A stretch of 42,808 bases of DNA from Gammaproteobacteria bacterium (GTDB lineage: Bacteria > Pseudomonadota > Gammaproteobacteria > SZUA-152). The stretch covers positions 1 to 42,808 of the forward strand of contig JAKIUN010000031.1 of assembly GCA_021647505.1 (NCBI GenBank), in the 5' to 3' direction. Both the position numbers and the translations under genes were made by a program. The notes under the pieces are model-generated. The model saw only the letters and a list, made by a program, of their open reading frames with translations. It searched no databases and was not told the DNA's origin. This document shows positions 28,622-36,953 of this stretch, piece by piece; position 1 is the stretch's first letter; every line of letters begins with the position of its first letter.

Positions 28622-29818
28622 ATGGAACTATCCGCATTTTCTACCGTCCGTCTGCCAAGGATTATTTTTGGCGAAGACAGCCATAAACAACTGCCATCCC
28701 TGATGACCGCCTATGGCCGTCAGATGCTTTTGGTGACTGGCGCCAGCTCTTTCCGTGCAACGCCCTATTGGTCGCCGCTTCGCGATGCGCTGACGGCGGC
28801 GGGATTGCAGTGGAGCGATGTAATCGTCGACGGAGAGCCATCGCCACAGCAGGTGAATCAGATTGTGGCAGAGTTTTACCAAAAAGGTATTGACAGTGTT
28901 TTGGGAATTGGTGGTGGTAGTGTATTGGATGCGGCCAAGGCCATTGCCGGGCTCTTGCCGCAAGGAAATTCGGTAATGGATTATCTGGAAGGTGTTGGTC
29001 GGGGTCTTGATTATAAAGGCCCCGCCGTACCTTTCATTGCGGTACCCACAACCGCCGGTACCGGCAGTGAAGTCACCATGAATGCAGTGCTCAGTGAGCA
29101 AGGGCGTGATGGCTTCAAAAAATCGTTTCGTCACCCCGATCTGGTGGCCGAGGTTGCCGTTGTCGATCCGTTATTGCTGGCCTCCTGTCCACCCGCGTTG
29201 ATCGCCGCCAACGGTATGGATGCCTTCACCCAGTTGTTGGAATCGTATCTATCGAGTCGCGCAAATCCACTAACGGACGCCTTGGCATGGAGTGGCCTGC
29301 AGGCGATGAGCCAGCATTTTTTTGCCGCCTGGGAAGGCGGCGATGGTGCAGTGGCCAGGCAAGGCCGTGCCGGTATCGCTTATGGCGCACTAATCTCTGG
29401 GATTACTCTGGCACATGTGGGCTTGGGATCCGTGCATGGCTTAGCGTCGCCACTCGGCGCCTATTTCCCGATTCCCCACGGCGTTGTATGCGGCACTTTG
29501 GTTGCAGCAGCCACTGAGGGCAATATCCGCAGCCTGCAGCAACGTCAGCCGGATAGCCTGGCGCTGGAAAAATATGCGCAGCTTGGTCGTCTATTGAACC
29601 CGGATACGGAATTAACCGATCCTCAGGCGTGGGCGGCATTGGTGACGAGGCTGCACGAATGGACCCAGCGACTGGAGCTTCCGCGCTTGGGCCATTATGG
29701 TGTTCAGGCGTCGGATGTGGACAGCATTGTCGCGGGTTGTCGCGGTGGCAGTATGCGCACCAATCCTATTGTGCTGACCGACAATGAGATACGCGAAATT
29801 ATTGTATCGCGATGCTAG
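28622..29818 (+). CDS. Iron-type alcohol dehydrogenase
   Basis: A 398-residue group III alcohol dehydrogenase. NAD-binding GGGS is at 97-100, and VPTTAGTGSEVT is the classic family motif. Metal-ligand positions can be aligned by spacing: Asp200, then Gln204 where a His is usual, His272 and His286 (HVGLGSVHGLASPLGAYF then PIPHGVVCG). The Gln in place of one iron-binding His occurs in a subset with the text DAFTQLLESY and could change metal choice. The start at 28622 gives the family N-terminus; an open frame extends upstream through the preceding gene and is a shadow. Confidence 0.9.
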   Translation: MELSAFSTVRLPRIIFGEDSHKQLPSLMTAYGRQMLLVTGASSFRATPYWSPLRDALTAAGLQWSDVIVDGEPSPQQVNQIVAEFYQKGIDSVLGIGGGSVLDAAKAIAGLLPQGNSVMDYLEGVGRGLDYKGPAVPFIAVPTTAGTGSEVTMNAVLSEQGRDGFKKSFRHPDLVAEVAVVDPLLLASCPPALIAANGMDAFTQLLESYLSSRANPLTDALAWSGLQAMSQHFFAAWEGGDGAVARQGRAGIAYGALISGITLAHVGLGSVHGLASPLGAYFPIPHGVVCGTLVAAATEGNIRSLQQRQPDSLALEKYAQLGRLLNPDTELTDPQAWAALVTRLHEWTQRLELPRLGHYGVQASDVDSIVAGCRGGSMRTNPIVLTDNEIREIIVSRC

Positions 29819-29861
29819 GAGGTATTCACAATCGTTTTAACAGTCCCGTGCTCCTGAAGAC

Positions 29862-30575
29862 TTACCACATCTTACGGACTCTTGATTTTTCACGGTCAAT
29901 TTTTCTCCCCACTAGACTTTCCCATAAATTGATACCGGCAAGTTTTTCAACCAATGCTGTCGGCACTAAAAACGTATCCAGTGGTTGATTGGATTCTTTA
30001 TTCGCCATTATAAACGACCACATATGCAGAGTTCCCCGGTTGTTTTCAGTCAATACAGACTTGAAATAGGCGTGGGGTACCGGAATTTTCACCTTATTGG
30101 AGTCGCTGGCTCCTATGCATTCGACAGTTTTGTCAAAATAGAAAATGGGGCCGCAGATGACATACGTTTCCAGTATTTTTGGTTTTGTATCCAGGTTTCT
30201 GATTTCAGACTCCAGTTTCCCCCATATATTTCTATTGAACCGGGGTTTCTGGGGAGATGTATTGGATAAAAGAAATGTTTCGCTATTTTGTAATTCTGTT
30301 TCTCTTTGATTGGCGCTCGCCACCAGATGACCTCGGTCATAACCAGAGCCGGAATAATCAACGAGGTCAGCCCGAAAACCCTCTGGTATACGGTAATCCG
30401 GTCGAAAATTATCTGCACGATCCAGGCGAATATTGTCAGGATCGACGATTTCCAAGGCCCATTTTGCTTGACGGAAATAGTACGAATAACCCAGTACATA
30501 GTGCCTGTTAAACATAACTTGATCTGCGGCGGGCATTCCATACCTGATTTCACGTCTTAAATTTGGAAATTCCAT
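29862..30575 (-). CDS. DNA/RNA non-specific endonuclease (NUC1 type)
   Basis: A 237-residue beta-beta-alpha-metal nuclease. The catalytic motif DRGHLVASANQRE (His83) is followed by the asparagine and metal site region LLSNTSPQKPRFNRNIWGKLE. No signal peptide is visible, unlike secreted Serratia-type nucleases, so the protein may be cytoplasmic, periplasmic via another route, or a delivered toxin. GGAG lies 7 nt before the ATG at 30575; two upstream ATGs have no ribosome-binding site. No immunity gene is apparent next to it. Confidence 0.85.
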   Translation of the reverse strand: MEFPNLRREIRYGMPAADQVMFNRHYVLGYSYYFRQAKWALEIVDPDNIRLDRADNFRPDYRIPEGFRADLVDYSGSGYDRGHLVASANQRETELQNSETFLLSNTSPQKPRFNRNIWGKLESEIRNLDTKPKILETYVICGPIFYFDKTVECIGASDSNKVKIPVPHAYFKSVLTENNRGTLHMWSFIMANKESNQPLDTFLVPTALVEKLAGINLWESLVGRKIDREKSRVRKMW

Positions 30576-30682
30576 TCGTTTTCTCCAGTTAGGAGTGGCC
30601 ATTAATACCACTATTAGATGTTAACTGTTAGTGAATAGCAAGAACCAGATCATGAATAGCAGGGGGATACGGAATCTTGAAC

Positions 30683-30856
30683 AAGTAGGCAGGTAGCCTG
30701 GGTTGAGCTTGCGAAACCCGGGTGTTTCAGGCTGTGGGTCGGGTATCTGCGGCAGTAGGCGCGGCTAACACAAGAAAATGGAATTTTGAAAGTGCGGGAA
30801 ATGAGCCGTCTTCGCTTCCCGGGTTCGCAATCTCAAGCTAGGCTACTCGCTTGCCT
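30683..30856. repeat. MITE-like inverted-repeat element, copy 1
   Basis: Ends carry an imperfect inverted repeat (AGCCTGGGTTGAGCTTGCG on the left, its mirror with small changes on the right) flanking about 95 bp. A second copy lies at 37636-37790 in the opposite orientation; when reversed, the interiors also match (for example a TCAGG..TGTGGGTCG stretch). This proves the unit is one element and not chance palindromes. Its right end abuts the 3' end of the small kinase gene. Confidence 0.75.
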
Positions 30857-30869
30857 ATTATTGTCAATA

Positions 30870-31562
30870 TCAGGGCAAAAACAAACTGAATCTGCCACCT
30901 TTGTTGATGCCGTTGTTGCTGGTTTCGGTGTAGCCATGACGCTTACCGTTAATGTGCATTTGAGCGGCCTGTGCAGCAAAGTAGAGGCCAAGGCCAGTGC
31001 TGCCGGTCTGGAAGTCGATGGGTGAATTTTTGTTGCTTTCACCATGTAGCATTTTTTGCGGATAACCAGGGCCATCGTCCTCTATATAAATGCACAGATA
31101 GCGGCCTTGTTTTTCTCCGCTGAGGCGTATGGTGTTTTTGGTGTAGCGGTAGGAATTGTTGATGATGGTGTTGACGATTCCGCTAATAATCTCATAATCA
31201 AAAAATCCGATGAGTCCTCTTTCACAATCTATTTCCAGTTTTATGTTTCTGGCATCCAGCAGTTGCCGGTTTTCCATGGCGACATCTTCGAGTAGTTCGG
31301 CAACGCTGTTCTCGGTGATGTTGACGAATAGTTGGCGACGCTCCAGGCGATAGAGCGTCAATAACTGGATGAGATTACGGTTGAGTCTTTTTCCTTCATG
31401 CTGCGCTTGCAGTAGTTTTTCCTGCAAGGGGGTTGTGGCAATGCTTTGCTCGCTGGCGGCGTCGTCGAGACTGTCCAATAGCAGGGTGAGGGAGTTTTTC
31501 ATGTCGTGAACGGCGCTGGCGATCACGGTGGCGAAGTCCAGTTTTTGCGCATTGTTGCTCAT
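30870..31562 (-). CDS. Small soluble histidine kinase
   Basis: A 230-residue kinase without membrane segments or sensor domain. Phospho-acceptor His19 is in ASAVHDMKNSLTLLLDSLDD, followed by HATPase_c with NTIINNSYRYT (N box), EDDGPGYPQKM (G1) and GSTGLGLYFAAQAA (G2). It follows the REC-TPR gene by 13 nt and likely modifies that protein. An upstream open frame that overlaps the regulator gene gives the start 31616; the ATG at 31562 with AGG 7 nt upstream is preferred. Confidence 0.87.
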   Translation of the reverse strand: MSNNAQKLDFATVIASAVHDMKNSLTLLLDSLDDAASEQSIATTPLQEKLLQAQHEGKRLNRNLIQLLTLYRLERRQLFVNITENSVAELLEDVAMENRQLLDARNIKLEIDCERGLIGFFDYEIISGIVNTIINNSYRYTKNTIRLSGEKQGRYLCIYIEDDGPGYPQKMLHGESNKNSPIDFQTGSTGLGLYFAAQAAQMHINGKRHGYTETSNNGINKGGRFSLFLP

Positions 31563-31575
31563 CACTTTACCTGTC

Positions 31576-33213
31576 TTATGCCTTGGCCAGCGAGGTAACC
31601 AGCTTGCGGTAAGCAATCTGCAGTTTATCCTGCTTCTGGCTGGGCTTATTGAGCGATTGGACGCGCATCAGGTAACTCTGGGTTTGTTCAAGAAATTCCG
31701 GTGCTGCACCGTAGCGTTGCATGAACATGATCAGTGACTGTGCGGCATTGAGATTGATGGCCAGGTTTTCCGGCATACCGTCTGCGGCCTGGGCGAATAG
31801 TTTGATGGAGTCCTGCAGAGCGCCGTTGGTGGCCATTTCCACACCGCGGTTGTTGAGTGTAATGACTTCATCACGGGTGGCGGCGATGAGATCGGCGGCC
31901 GAGTCGCCAATCCCGCAGTCTTCCATCATGCCTTGCACGCCGTCGAGGATGTCCTGATCTTCGTGATTATTGCGTACGATGTGGCGCACAATTTCGTCGC
32001 CTTCCTCTTTCAATCCCAAACCGTAACAGGCACCGGCAAGATCCATTGCTAGCAGGGTGTTGAGCCCGCCGGGGTTGTCACGGAATAATGTCATGGCCTC
32101 GGTGATGCCCTTGCGTGCCTCGTCCTCTCGCGCCATATCCCTGTAAAGCATAATTTCCAGAATGATGGCATGCAGACGGTCGCCGGACTTGCCGCGGTGA
32201 AATTCCTTTTTCATCAATGTGAGGGTCTTCATGGCCTCCTCATTGTTGCCTTTCTGTAGGTAAACGCGACTGAGCGAGGCATAATCGGCGGGGCTTTTAT
32301 AGCAAGAGTTTTTCCCCAGTCGCATCACGCGTCGGTAAGCCTCTTCGGCGCTATCCAGGTCTTCGTTTTGATGCGAGATCTCGGCTAGTGCACGCTGACG
32401 CAGTACCGCTTTGGGTGATTTTTCCGTGGCTTCGGTGAGGATCTCCTGGGCCATTTCCGGTTCCTCGAGTTTTTCGTAGACCCGTGCCAGCCAGTCATGG
32501 GCGAAGACGTAGTTGGGGCTGGCCTTGATGAGTTCTTTAAAGGTGGTTTTGGCCTCTTCGTAGCGTTTGCGATGATACAGGGCTTCGCCGTAACCAAGCT
32601 TGGCCCAGGGTAGTTCACGCTCGGCCATGACTTCGGCGAAGGCTGCGGCCGCAGCATCGAAACGCTGTGCCTTGATGGACAGCTCACCCTTGAGTCTCAG
32701 CAGTTCGAAGCGGTTACCGGGTTGCAATGCGAGCTGCTTTTCGCACAGGCTGAGAGCGTGGCTGTAATCCTTTCGTTGCATGGCGCGGGCGATTTTCCGT
32801 AGACTGGATTTGCGCGCCAGCAGGCGCTTCAGGCGTGTCTGCAACACCTGTTTGGTGAAGGGTTTGGAGAGGTAGTCATCCGGCTGGTATTCGGCCGCGC
32901 CCATGACCATTTCCATGCTGTTTTCCGCCGTCGTCATGATAAAAATGGAAGAGTAAGGTAGCAGATTGTCTTCCTTGGCCTCTTCCAGTACCTGCTGCCC
33001 GTCCTTGCCTTCGCCGAGATTATAGTCACAGAGCACGATGTCAAAGCTTTTGTCATGCATGCGCTTGATGGCCTCTTCGCCATTGCTGGTGTCGGTGATG
33101 TCATCGGCGCCATAGGCCGACAGCATGCCGCGCATCATGGAACGCATGCCGGGGAAGTCATCGACGACCAGAATGGATTTGCCTTGCAGGCTCCATAGCT
33201 TGGGTGATTTCAT
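31576..33213 (-). CDS. Response regulator with TPR output domain
   Basis: A 545-residue protein. Residues 10-130 are a receiver domain: VVDDFPGMRSM, phospho-acceptor Asp63 (VLCDYNLGEG), IMTTAENSMEMV, and Lys117 (DDYLSKPF). The rest is a long run of TPR-like helices with no DNA-binding domain or enzyme motif, so it should act by protein contact. Such REC-TPR proteins are often tied to motility or polar protein assembly, but nothing here fixes the role. It is the first gene of a two-gene operon with the small kinase. Confidence 0.88.
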   Translation of the reverse strand: MKSPKLWSLQGKSILVVDDFPGMRSMMRGMLSAYGADDITDTSNGEEAIKRMHDKSFDIVLCDYNLGEGKDGQQVLEEAKEDNLLPYSSIFIMTTAENSMEMVMGAAEYQPDDYLSKPFTKQVLQTRLKRLLARKSSLRKIARAMQRKDYSHALSLCEKQLALQPGNRFELLRLKGELSIKAQRFDAAAAAFAEVMAERELPWAKLGYGEALYHRKRYEEAKTTFKELIKASPNYVFAHDWLARVYEKLEEPEMAQEILTEATEKSPKAVLRQRALAEISHQNEDLDSAEEAYRRVMRLGKNSCYKSPADYASLSRVYLQKGNNEEAMKTLTLMKKEFHRGKSGDRLHAIILEIMLYRDMAREDEARKGITEAMTLFRDNPGGLNTLLAMDLAGACYGLGLKEEGDEIVRHIVRNNHEDQDILDGVQGMMEDCGIGDSAADLIAATRDEVITLNNRGVEMATNGALQDSIKLFAQAADGMPENLAINLNAAQSLIMFMQRYGAAPEFLEQTQSYLMRVQSLNKPSQKQDKLQIAYRKLVTSLAKA

Positions 33214-33330
33214 GGTGTTGGCTTAGTGCGATGTGGTTGCTTGGGTTTCATTGGTGTGTCGCTCCCACAAGTAAAAAATTATGGGCTAAGGTCAACTGGC
33301 GTTGACTTAAGCTTGAGAGGCTTTGGAATA

Positions 33331-33392
33331 CCGTCATTCCCGCGCAGGCGAGAATCCAGAGTGCGCGGCGTTTCAAGCGCCCTGGATTCTGG
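33331..33392. repeat. CGTCATTCCCGCGCAGG-type inverted repeat
   Basis: A widely seen repeat that reads CGTCATTCCCGCGCAGGCG, then AGAATCCAG, and closes with the mirror CTGGATTCT at 33382-33390. It lies between the VWA gene's 3' end (33416) and the start of the REC-TPR gene (33213). Confidence 0.75.
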
Positions 33393-33415
33393 GGCTTCAC
33401 TCAGTACTCTTCGGC

Positions 33416-35734
33416 CTAGGTCGTTTTCTTGTTGTCCTTGTCGTCATCATCCAGTGAGATGAGGTCTTCGGGAATTTCGGCGATTTCTTGAGCCTCTGCG
33501 CCGGCTGTTTCCGGCTCGGTGGCTTTTTTGCTTTCTTCGACGGCATCTATTTCCGTGGCTTCCTTGGTCTCGACGGACTCTTTGCCATCATCGCTGCCGA
33601 GATCCAGCTCGGGATCGAGTTCGGTGATTTCTGTTTCCTGAGAAGTTTCTTGCGGCTTGCTATCGCCAAGCAATTCGTCGATGGCCTGATCCACGTCGGG
33701 TACGCCGGTGTCGGGTTGCATTTCTTCTGTTTCTGCTTCGGGCTCAGATGTTGCCGCCGTGGCTGTTGGTGACGCTTCCTTTTTTTCTTCCCCGGCAGGG
33801 TCTTCCTTTTTGCGCTTACGCATGGCCTGGATTTTCGGCCACAGTCTGATGCCGCCGAATACCAGGCCACCGATCAGTATCGTCAGGCCGACGATGCTGC
33901 CGATGATCAGGCCCCAGCTGATTTGTGGCGGACGTTCGTCTTCTTCGGTAGCGTGAGCGCTGTCTTCGACCGGGTGCGGAGTTTCAGGTTTCGGTTCTTT
34001 TTCATGAGCAGCAGGTTCGGCTTCGTGGTGAACGGGGGGCGGTTGATGTTCGGCAACGGGTGGCTCGTGGGCCGGTTCTTCATGCTGCTCGGGTTGCGGT
34101 GCCCGCATGGGTGCGCGTTCAAGCGGTGTGGCGTCGCTGCCAGTCGCAAAGTGGATCGGGCCGAGCTGTACACTGAGTGGGCTGCCGTCGCTGCGCTGGC
34201 CGCTGATGTAGGCGGTCAGTTCATGTTCTCCCGGGTTATCGCTGGCATCCAGTTCCAAACGCCATTCGGCGGTACTCACCTGTGCTGCCTCGGTCTTTTC
34301 CAGACGCCCGTTGGGCCGTACATGTTCGATGTCGATGTGCATGCTGTGCGGGTCGATGAGGCTGACATAGGGCACGACGGTGAGGGCGAAGCGGTCGTGG
34401 CCCAAGGCTTCAAGTTGGGCGTCTACCGGCTGGCCGTAGACCTTGACCCGCTGGTGCTTGTTGCGTTTGAAGGTGATGCCGTCCACGTCGAGGATAAATT
34501 CATGTTCGCCCTCGATGAGTGATTCACCCAGGCGGGTGGAGAAGATGCCATCGTTGGCAGCGAGGTCGGCGAGTTTGCCGTCGTCGCGCAGGCGCCATTG
34601 CCATTCGTCGCCGTTGTCGGCGATCTGGGTCAGGGTGACCTTGACGAATTGCAGGAAGTCTGGACGATCGATGATTTTTCCCTTCTGCTCCAGTTGCATA
34701 GTGAACAGTAGCGGTCGTCCAACCGAGAGATCGTTGGGAAGCTCAGTGTTTTTCATGCGCAAGTCGGTAACCACCATGACGCGGTTGTCCGGATCGACAT
34801 CGGCATTGATGCGCCATTCACCGGGTGGTGGATTTTGCACCGTGATCAGTTCGTAGCGTTCGTCTTCGAACCACTCCACGCCAGCGGGCAGCTGCTGCTG
34901 ATCGAAGCTGCTGCCATCGGGAGTGATAATCGTGGTAGTACTGGCGCCGGGCTTGCGGAAGACCAGGAAGGTGGCCTCGTGAATACTGTTGTCGATGCTG
35001 ACCTTGTTGTCCTTCAGCGGCAGGGTATCGGTCTTGCTGACCTTTTCGAACATGCGCAGGAATAGGCGCTCCAGGCCGTCGGCGGATTCGATGGTCTCGA
35101 ACCAGCCGCCAGTGGCGGCGGCCAGCTGTTGCAACAGGGGGGCATCGGACTCGCTGGACAAGGCGATGGTGTGCACGGTGATGCCGGCCTGTTGCAAGCG
35201 TGGCAGCACGTCGTTGAGAATGCGCTCACGCGAGGCAGTGTTTTCGGCGGGATTCTTTGAGATGTCCACCAGGCCATCGGTGAGCAGGATCAGGCTGCGG
35301 CGGTGGCCCGAATCTGGATGCTTCCAGTCCCAGGTGGCACGGCGTAGTACGTCCTCGATGTTGGTATACAGACCCAGTGAATTGATTTTTCCGGCACCGT
35401 TGCGGGCCTTGTTCTTCCACGAGGTGTTCACCTGGCCGTGCTTGACCAGCATATTGGTCCACTGGCCGAAGGTCCATACACCGGCGTGGGTGCCCTTGGG
35501 CAGCAGGGAGGTGAACAGGCGCAGGGCAGGGCGGCGCAGGTTCTGCGGGTCTGTGCGCTTCATGCTGCCGGAGATATCGATCAGTACACGCACGTCGTCG
35601 ACGGGCTCGGCTGCGTTGTCCGTGGCCCGGGCCGGGCTCTCGACCAGCAGCAGACAGAGCGCCAGCAGCAGGGTCAGGGGTAAAAAATGGCGATGGGCGT
35701 TCCGGTGCCCGAGCGTCGAGTCTGTCAGCTTCAT
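33416..35734 (-). CDS. Membrane-anchored VWA-domain protein
   Basis: A 772-residue exported protein of the kind annotated as TIGR03503. It has a signal peptide (LPLTLLLALCLLLVESPARA), a VWA domain with intact MIDAS (DISGS at 53-57, later LILLTDGLVD), a beta-rich middle (about 260-540), a Pro/Glu/His-rich linker (545-615), one transmembrane helix (about 620-645, SWGLIIGSIVGLTILIGGL) and a very acidic cytoplasmic tail ending in DDDDKDNKK. AAGGA lies 7 nt before the ATG. Its partners are unknown; metal-dependent adhesion or assembly of a surface structure is the usual guess. It is not in an operon with the kinase pair. Confidence 0.8.
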   Translation of the reverse strand: MKLTDSTLGHRNAHRHFLPLTLLLALCLLLVESPARATDNAAEPVDDVRVLIDISGSMKRTDPQNLRRPALRLFTSLLPKGTHAGVWTFGQWTNMLVKHGQVNTSWKNKARNGAGKINSLGLYTNIEDVLRRATWDWKHPDSGHRRSLILLTDGLVDISKNPAENTASRERILNDVLPRLQQAGITVHTIALSSESDAPLLQQLAAATGGWFETIESADGLERLFLRMFEKVSKTDTLPLKDNKVSIDNSIHEATFLVFRKPGASTTTIITPDGSSFDQQQLPAGVEWFEDERYELITVQNPPPGEWRINADVDPDNRVMVVTDLRMKNTELPNDLSVGRPLLFTMQLEQKGKIIDRPDFLQFVKVTLTQIADNGDEWQWRLRDDGKLADLAANDGIFSTRLGESLIEGEHEFILDVDGITFKRNKHQRVKVYGQPVDAQLEALGHDRFALTVVPYVSLIDPHSMHIDIEHVRPNGRLEKTEAAQVSTAEWRLELDASDNPGEHELTAYISGQRSDGSPLSVQLGPIHFATGSDATPLERAPMRAPQPEQHEEPAHEPPVAEHQPPPVHHEAEPAAHEKEPKPETPHPVEDSAHATEEDERPPQISWGLIIGSIVGLTILIGGLVFGGIRLWPKIQAMRKRKKEDPAGEEKKEASPTATAATSEPEAETEEMQPDTGVPDVDQAIDELLGDSKPQETSQETEITELDPELDLGSDDGKESVETKEATEIDAVEESKKATEPETAGAEAQEIAEIPEDLISLDDDDKDNKKTT

Positions 35735-35790
35735 GCAGAAGTCCTTGAAAAGTCCGTCAACGACAGCATAGATTTGCTGCGGATGCCTTG

Positions 35791-36056
35791 GTACTCCGCT
35801 CAGATAATATTGGCGGATGCAGAGCCCCCCAAACGTGTCCAGGCAAGGCGCCGTTTGCAGGTAATGGTTGTTCCATTAACAAGAACGGCAACGCTGCACG
35901 GGCGCGTTTGGAGGGCTCCCTTCGGGTGGGCCGGAAAAGGGGCATCCACGGTGTTGCATCTATTGGCAATGGAACAAACCATTACCGGCGAGATGCGCCT
36001 TGTGGCTACCCCCTTTCCGACCCGCTGCATTCGTCAATATTATCTGGACGGAGTAC
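35791..36056. repeat. 266-bp MITE-like palindromic element
   Basis: The ends form a 32-bp terminal inverted repeat with 28 matches (GTACTCCG..CAGATAATATTG). Inside, a second mirrored pair is seen: GGTAATGGTTGTTCCATT at about 35860 and the mirror AATGGAACAAACCATTACC at about 35970. The whole unit thus folds into one long imperfect hairpin. It has no coding capacity. It lies about 57 bp upstream of the VWA gene start. Confidence 0.8.
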
Positions 36057-36442
36057 TAGCATTAGCGGCAAGGCGAGGGAATTCTTCACTGCGGCCGGGG
36101 CTGCGCCTTCGGTGACCGATATCGGGTGCCTGTCCGAAGGGCTGGCTGGGCAGTCCATTATCGGTATCCCGTTGTTTCGTTTACTCGGGGGTGTTTGTGA
36201 GGAGTGACCGGGTCTGCGTCCGTTTCCTGCACTCTGTTTCCTGTACAATGGCGGTCTTGCGTGGGCCGAAGTCACCGGCTTTTGCAGGTAAGTACATGGG
36301 GCCGCAGTGTGCTGCTGCGTGAACTATTGGCGGGTCTTTCCGGCTGATGCCTTTATTTTAGGCTATGGCACTTTTTATAGAGCGTTTTATCGTGCCTGAA
36401 GCCACGGATTCAGGTCGTACTAAAAAATTAAGGTACTGCATC
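36057..36442. other. Intergenic region upstream of the hypothetical membrane protein
   Basis: No gene is convincing here. A TACAAT hexamer at 36243-36248 in a CTGTACAATGGCGG context could be a -10 box, but no good -35 is present. An antisense open frame at 36006-36275 has no family-like features. Confidence 0.4.
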
Positions 36443-36943
36443 ATGGTTCAGGCGTTGCTGGTTATTCTCGTTTATGTGGTTTTTCCCATCAGTATTCTGG
36501 TGTGGGCCTACCTGCGCTACAAACACGGCATCAAGCCGCACATGGCTGAATATGCCCTGGTGGCCTTTGCGATTTCCATGATGCTGTTACTGGCTTTTTC
36601 CTCCAACTGGGGTACCTCGGATCAGGATCAGCGCGACGTGCGGCAGATCGTCGACACGCTGATCGAGCGCTATGATTTTCCCGTGCAGGGGAAGTTTCAG
36701 GAGCATCCTGCGGTGATGGGCGAGGCGCAGCCGCGGCGGTTGGCGATCACTATCTATGGTGTCATCGAACGCGAAGAACAGGACAAGGTGCTGGAAGTGC
36801 TGCGTAAGCTACGCCGGCAGGTGGCCGGCAAGGCCATTGTGGTTCGCTTCATGCGCGAGGAAGTTTGGGAAGAGGCCGAGGATGGCTCTCGCCAGCCGCG
36901 CCGCGACCGCGAAGAAATGATGCGCAAGGCGCGGATAGAATAG
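36443..36943 (+). CDS. Hypothetical two-helix membrane protein
   Basis: A 166-residue protein I do not recognise. It has two hydrophobic helices (about 2-22, VQALLVILVYVVFPISILVW, and 36-54) and then a charged soluble domain with IDTLIERYDFPVQ-like text, ITIYGVIEREEQDKVLEVLR and a basic tail (REEMMRKARIE). AAGG lies 9 nt before the ATG at 36443; an upstream ATG (36365) would add 26 residues without a clear role. It is the last core-like gene before the accessory island. Confidence 0.55.
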   Translation: MVQALLVILVYVVFPISILVWAYLRYKHGIKPHMAEYALVAFAISMMLLLAFSSNWGTSDQDQRDVRQIVDTLIERYDFPVQGKFQEHPAVMGEAQPRRLAITIYGVIEREEQDKVLEVLRKLRRQVAGKAIVVRFMREEVWEEAEDGSRQPRRDREEMMRKARIE

Positions 36944-36953
36944 TTCGGAAGAC

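Noticed and set aside
36006-36275. Antisense open frame of 89 codons next to the 266-bp element
   Set aside because: Its end lies inside the inverted-repeat element and it has no domain-like features or ribosome-binding site.
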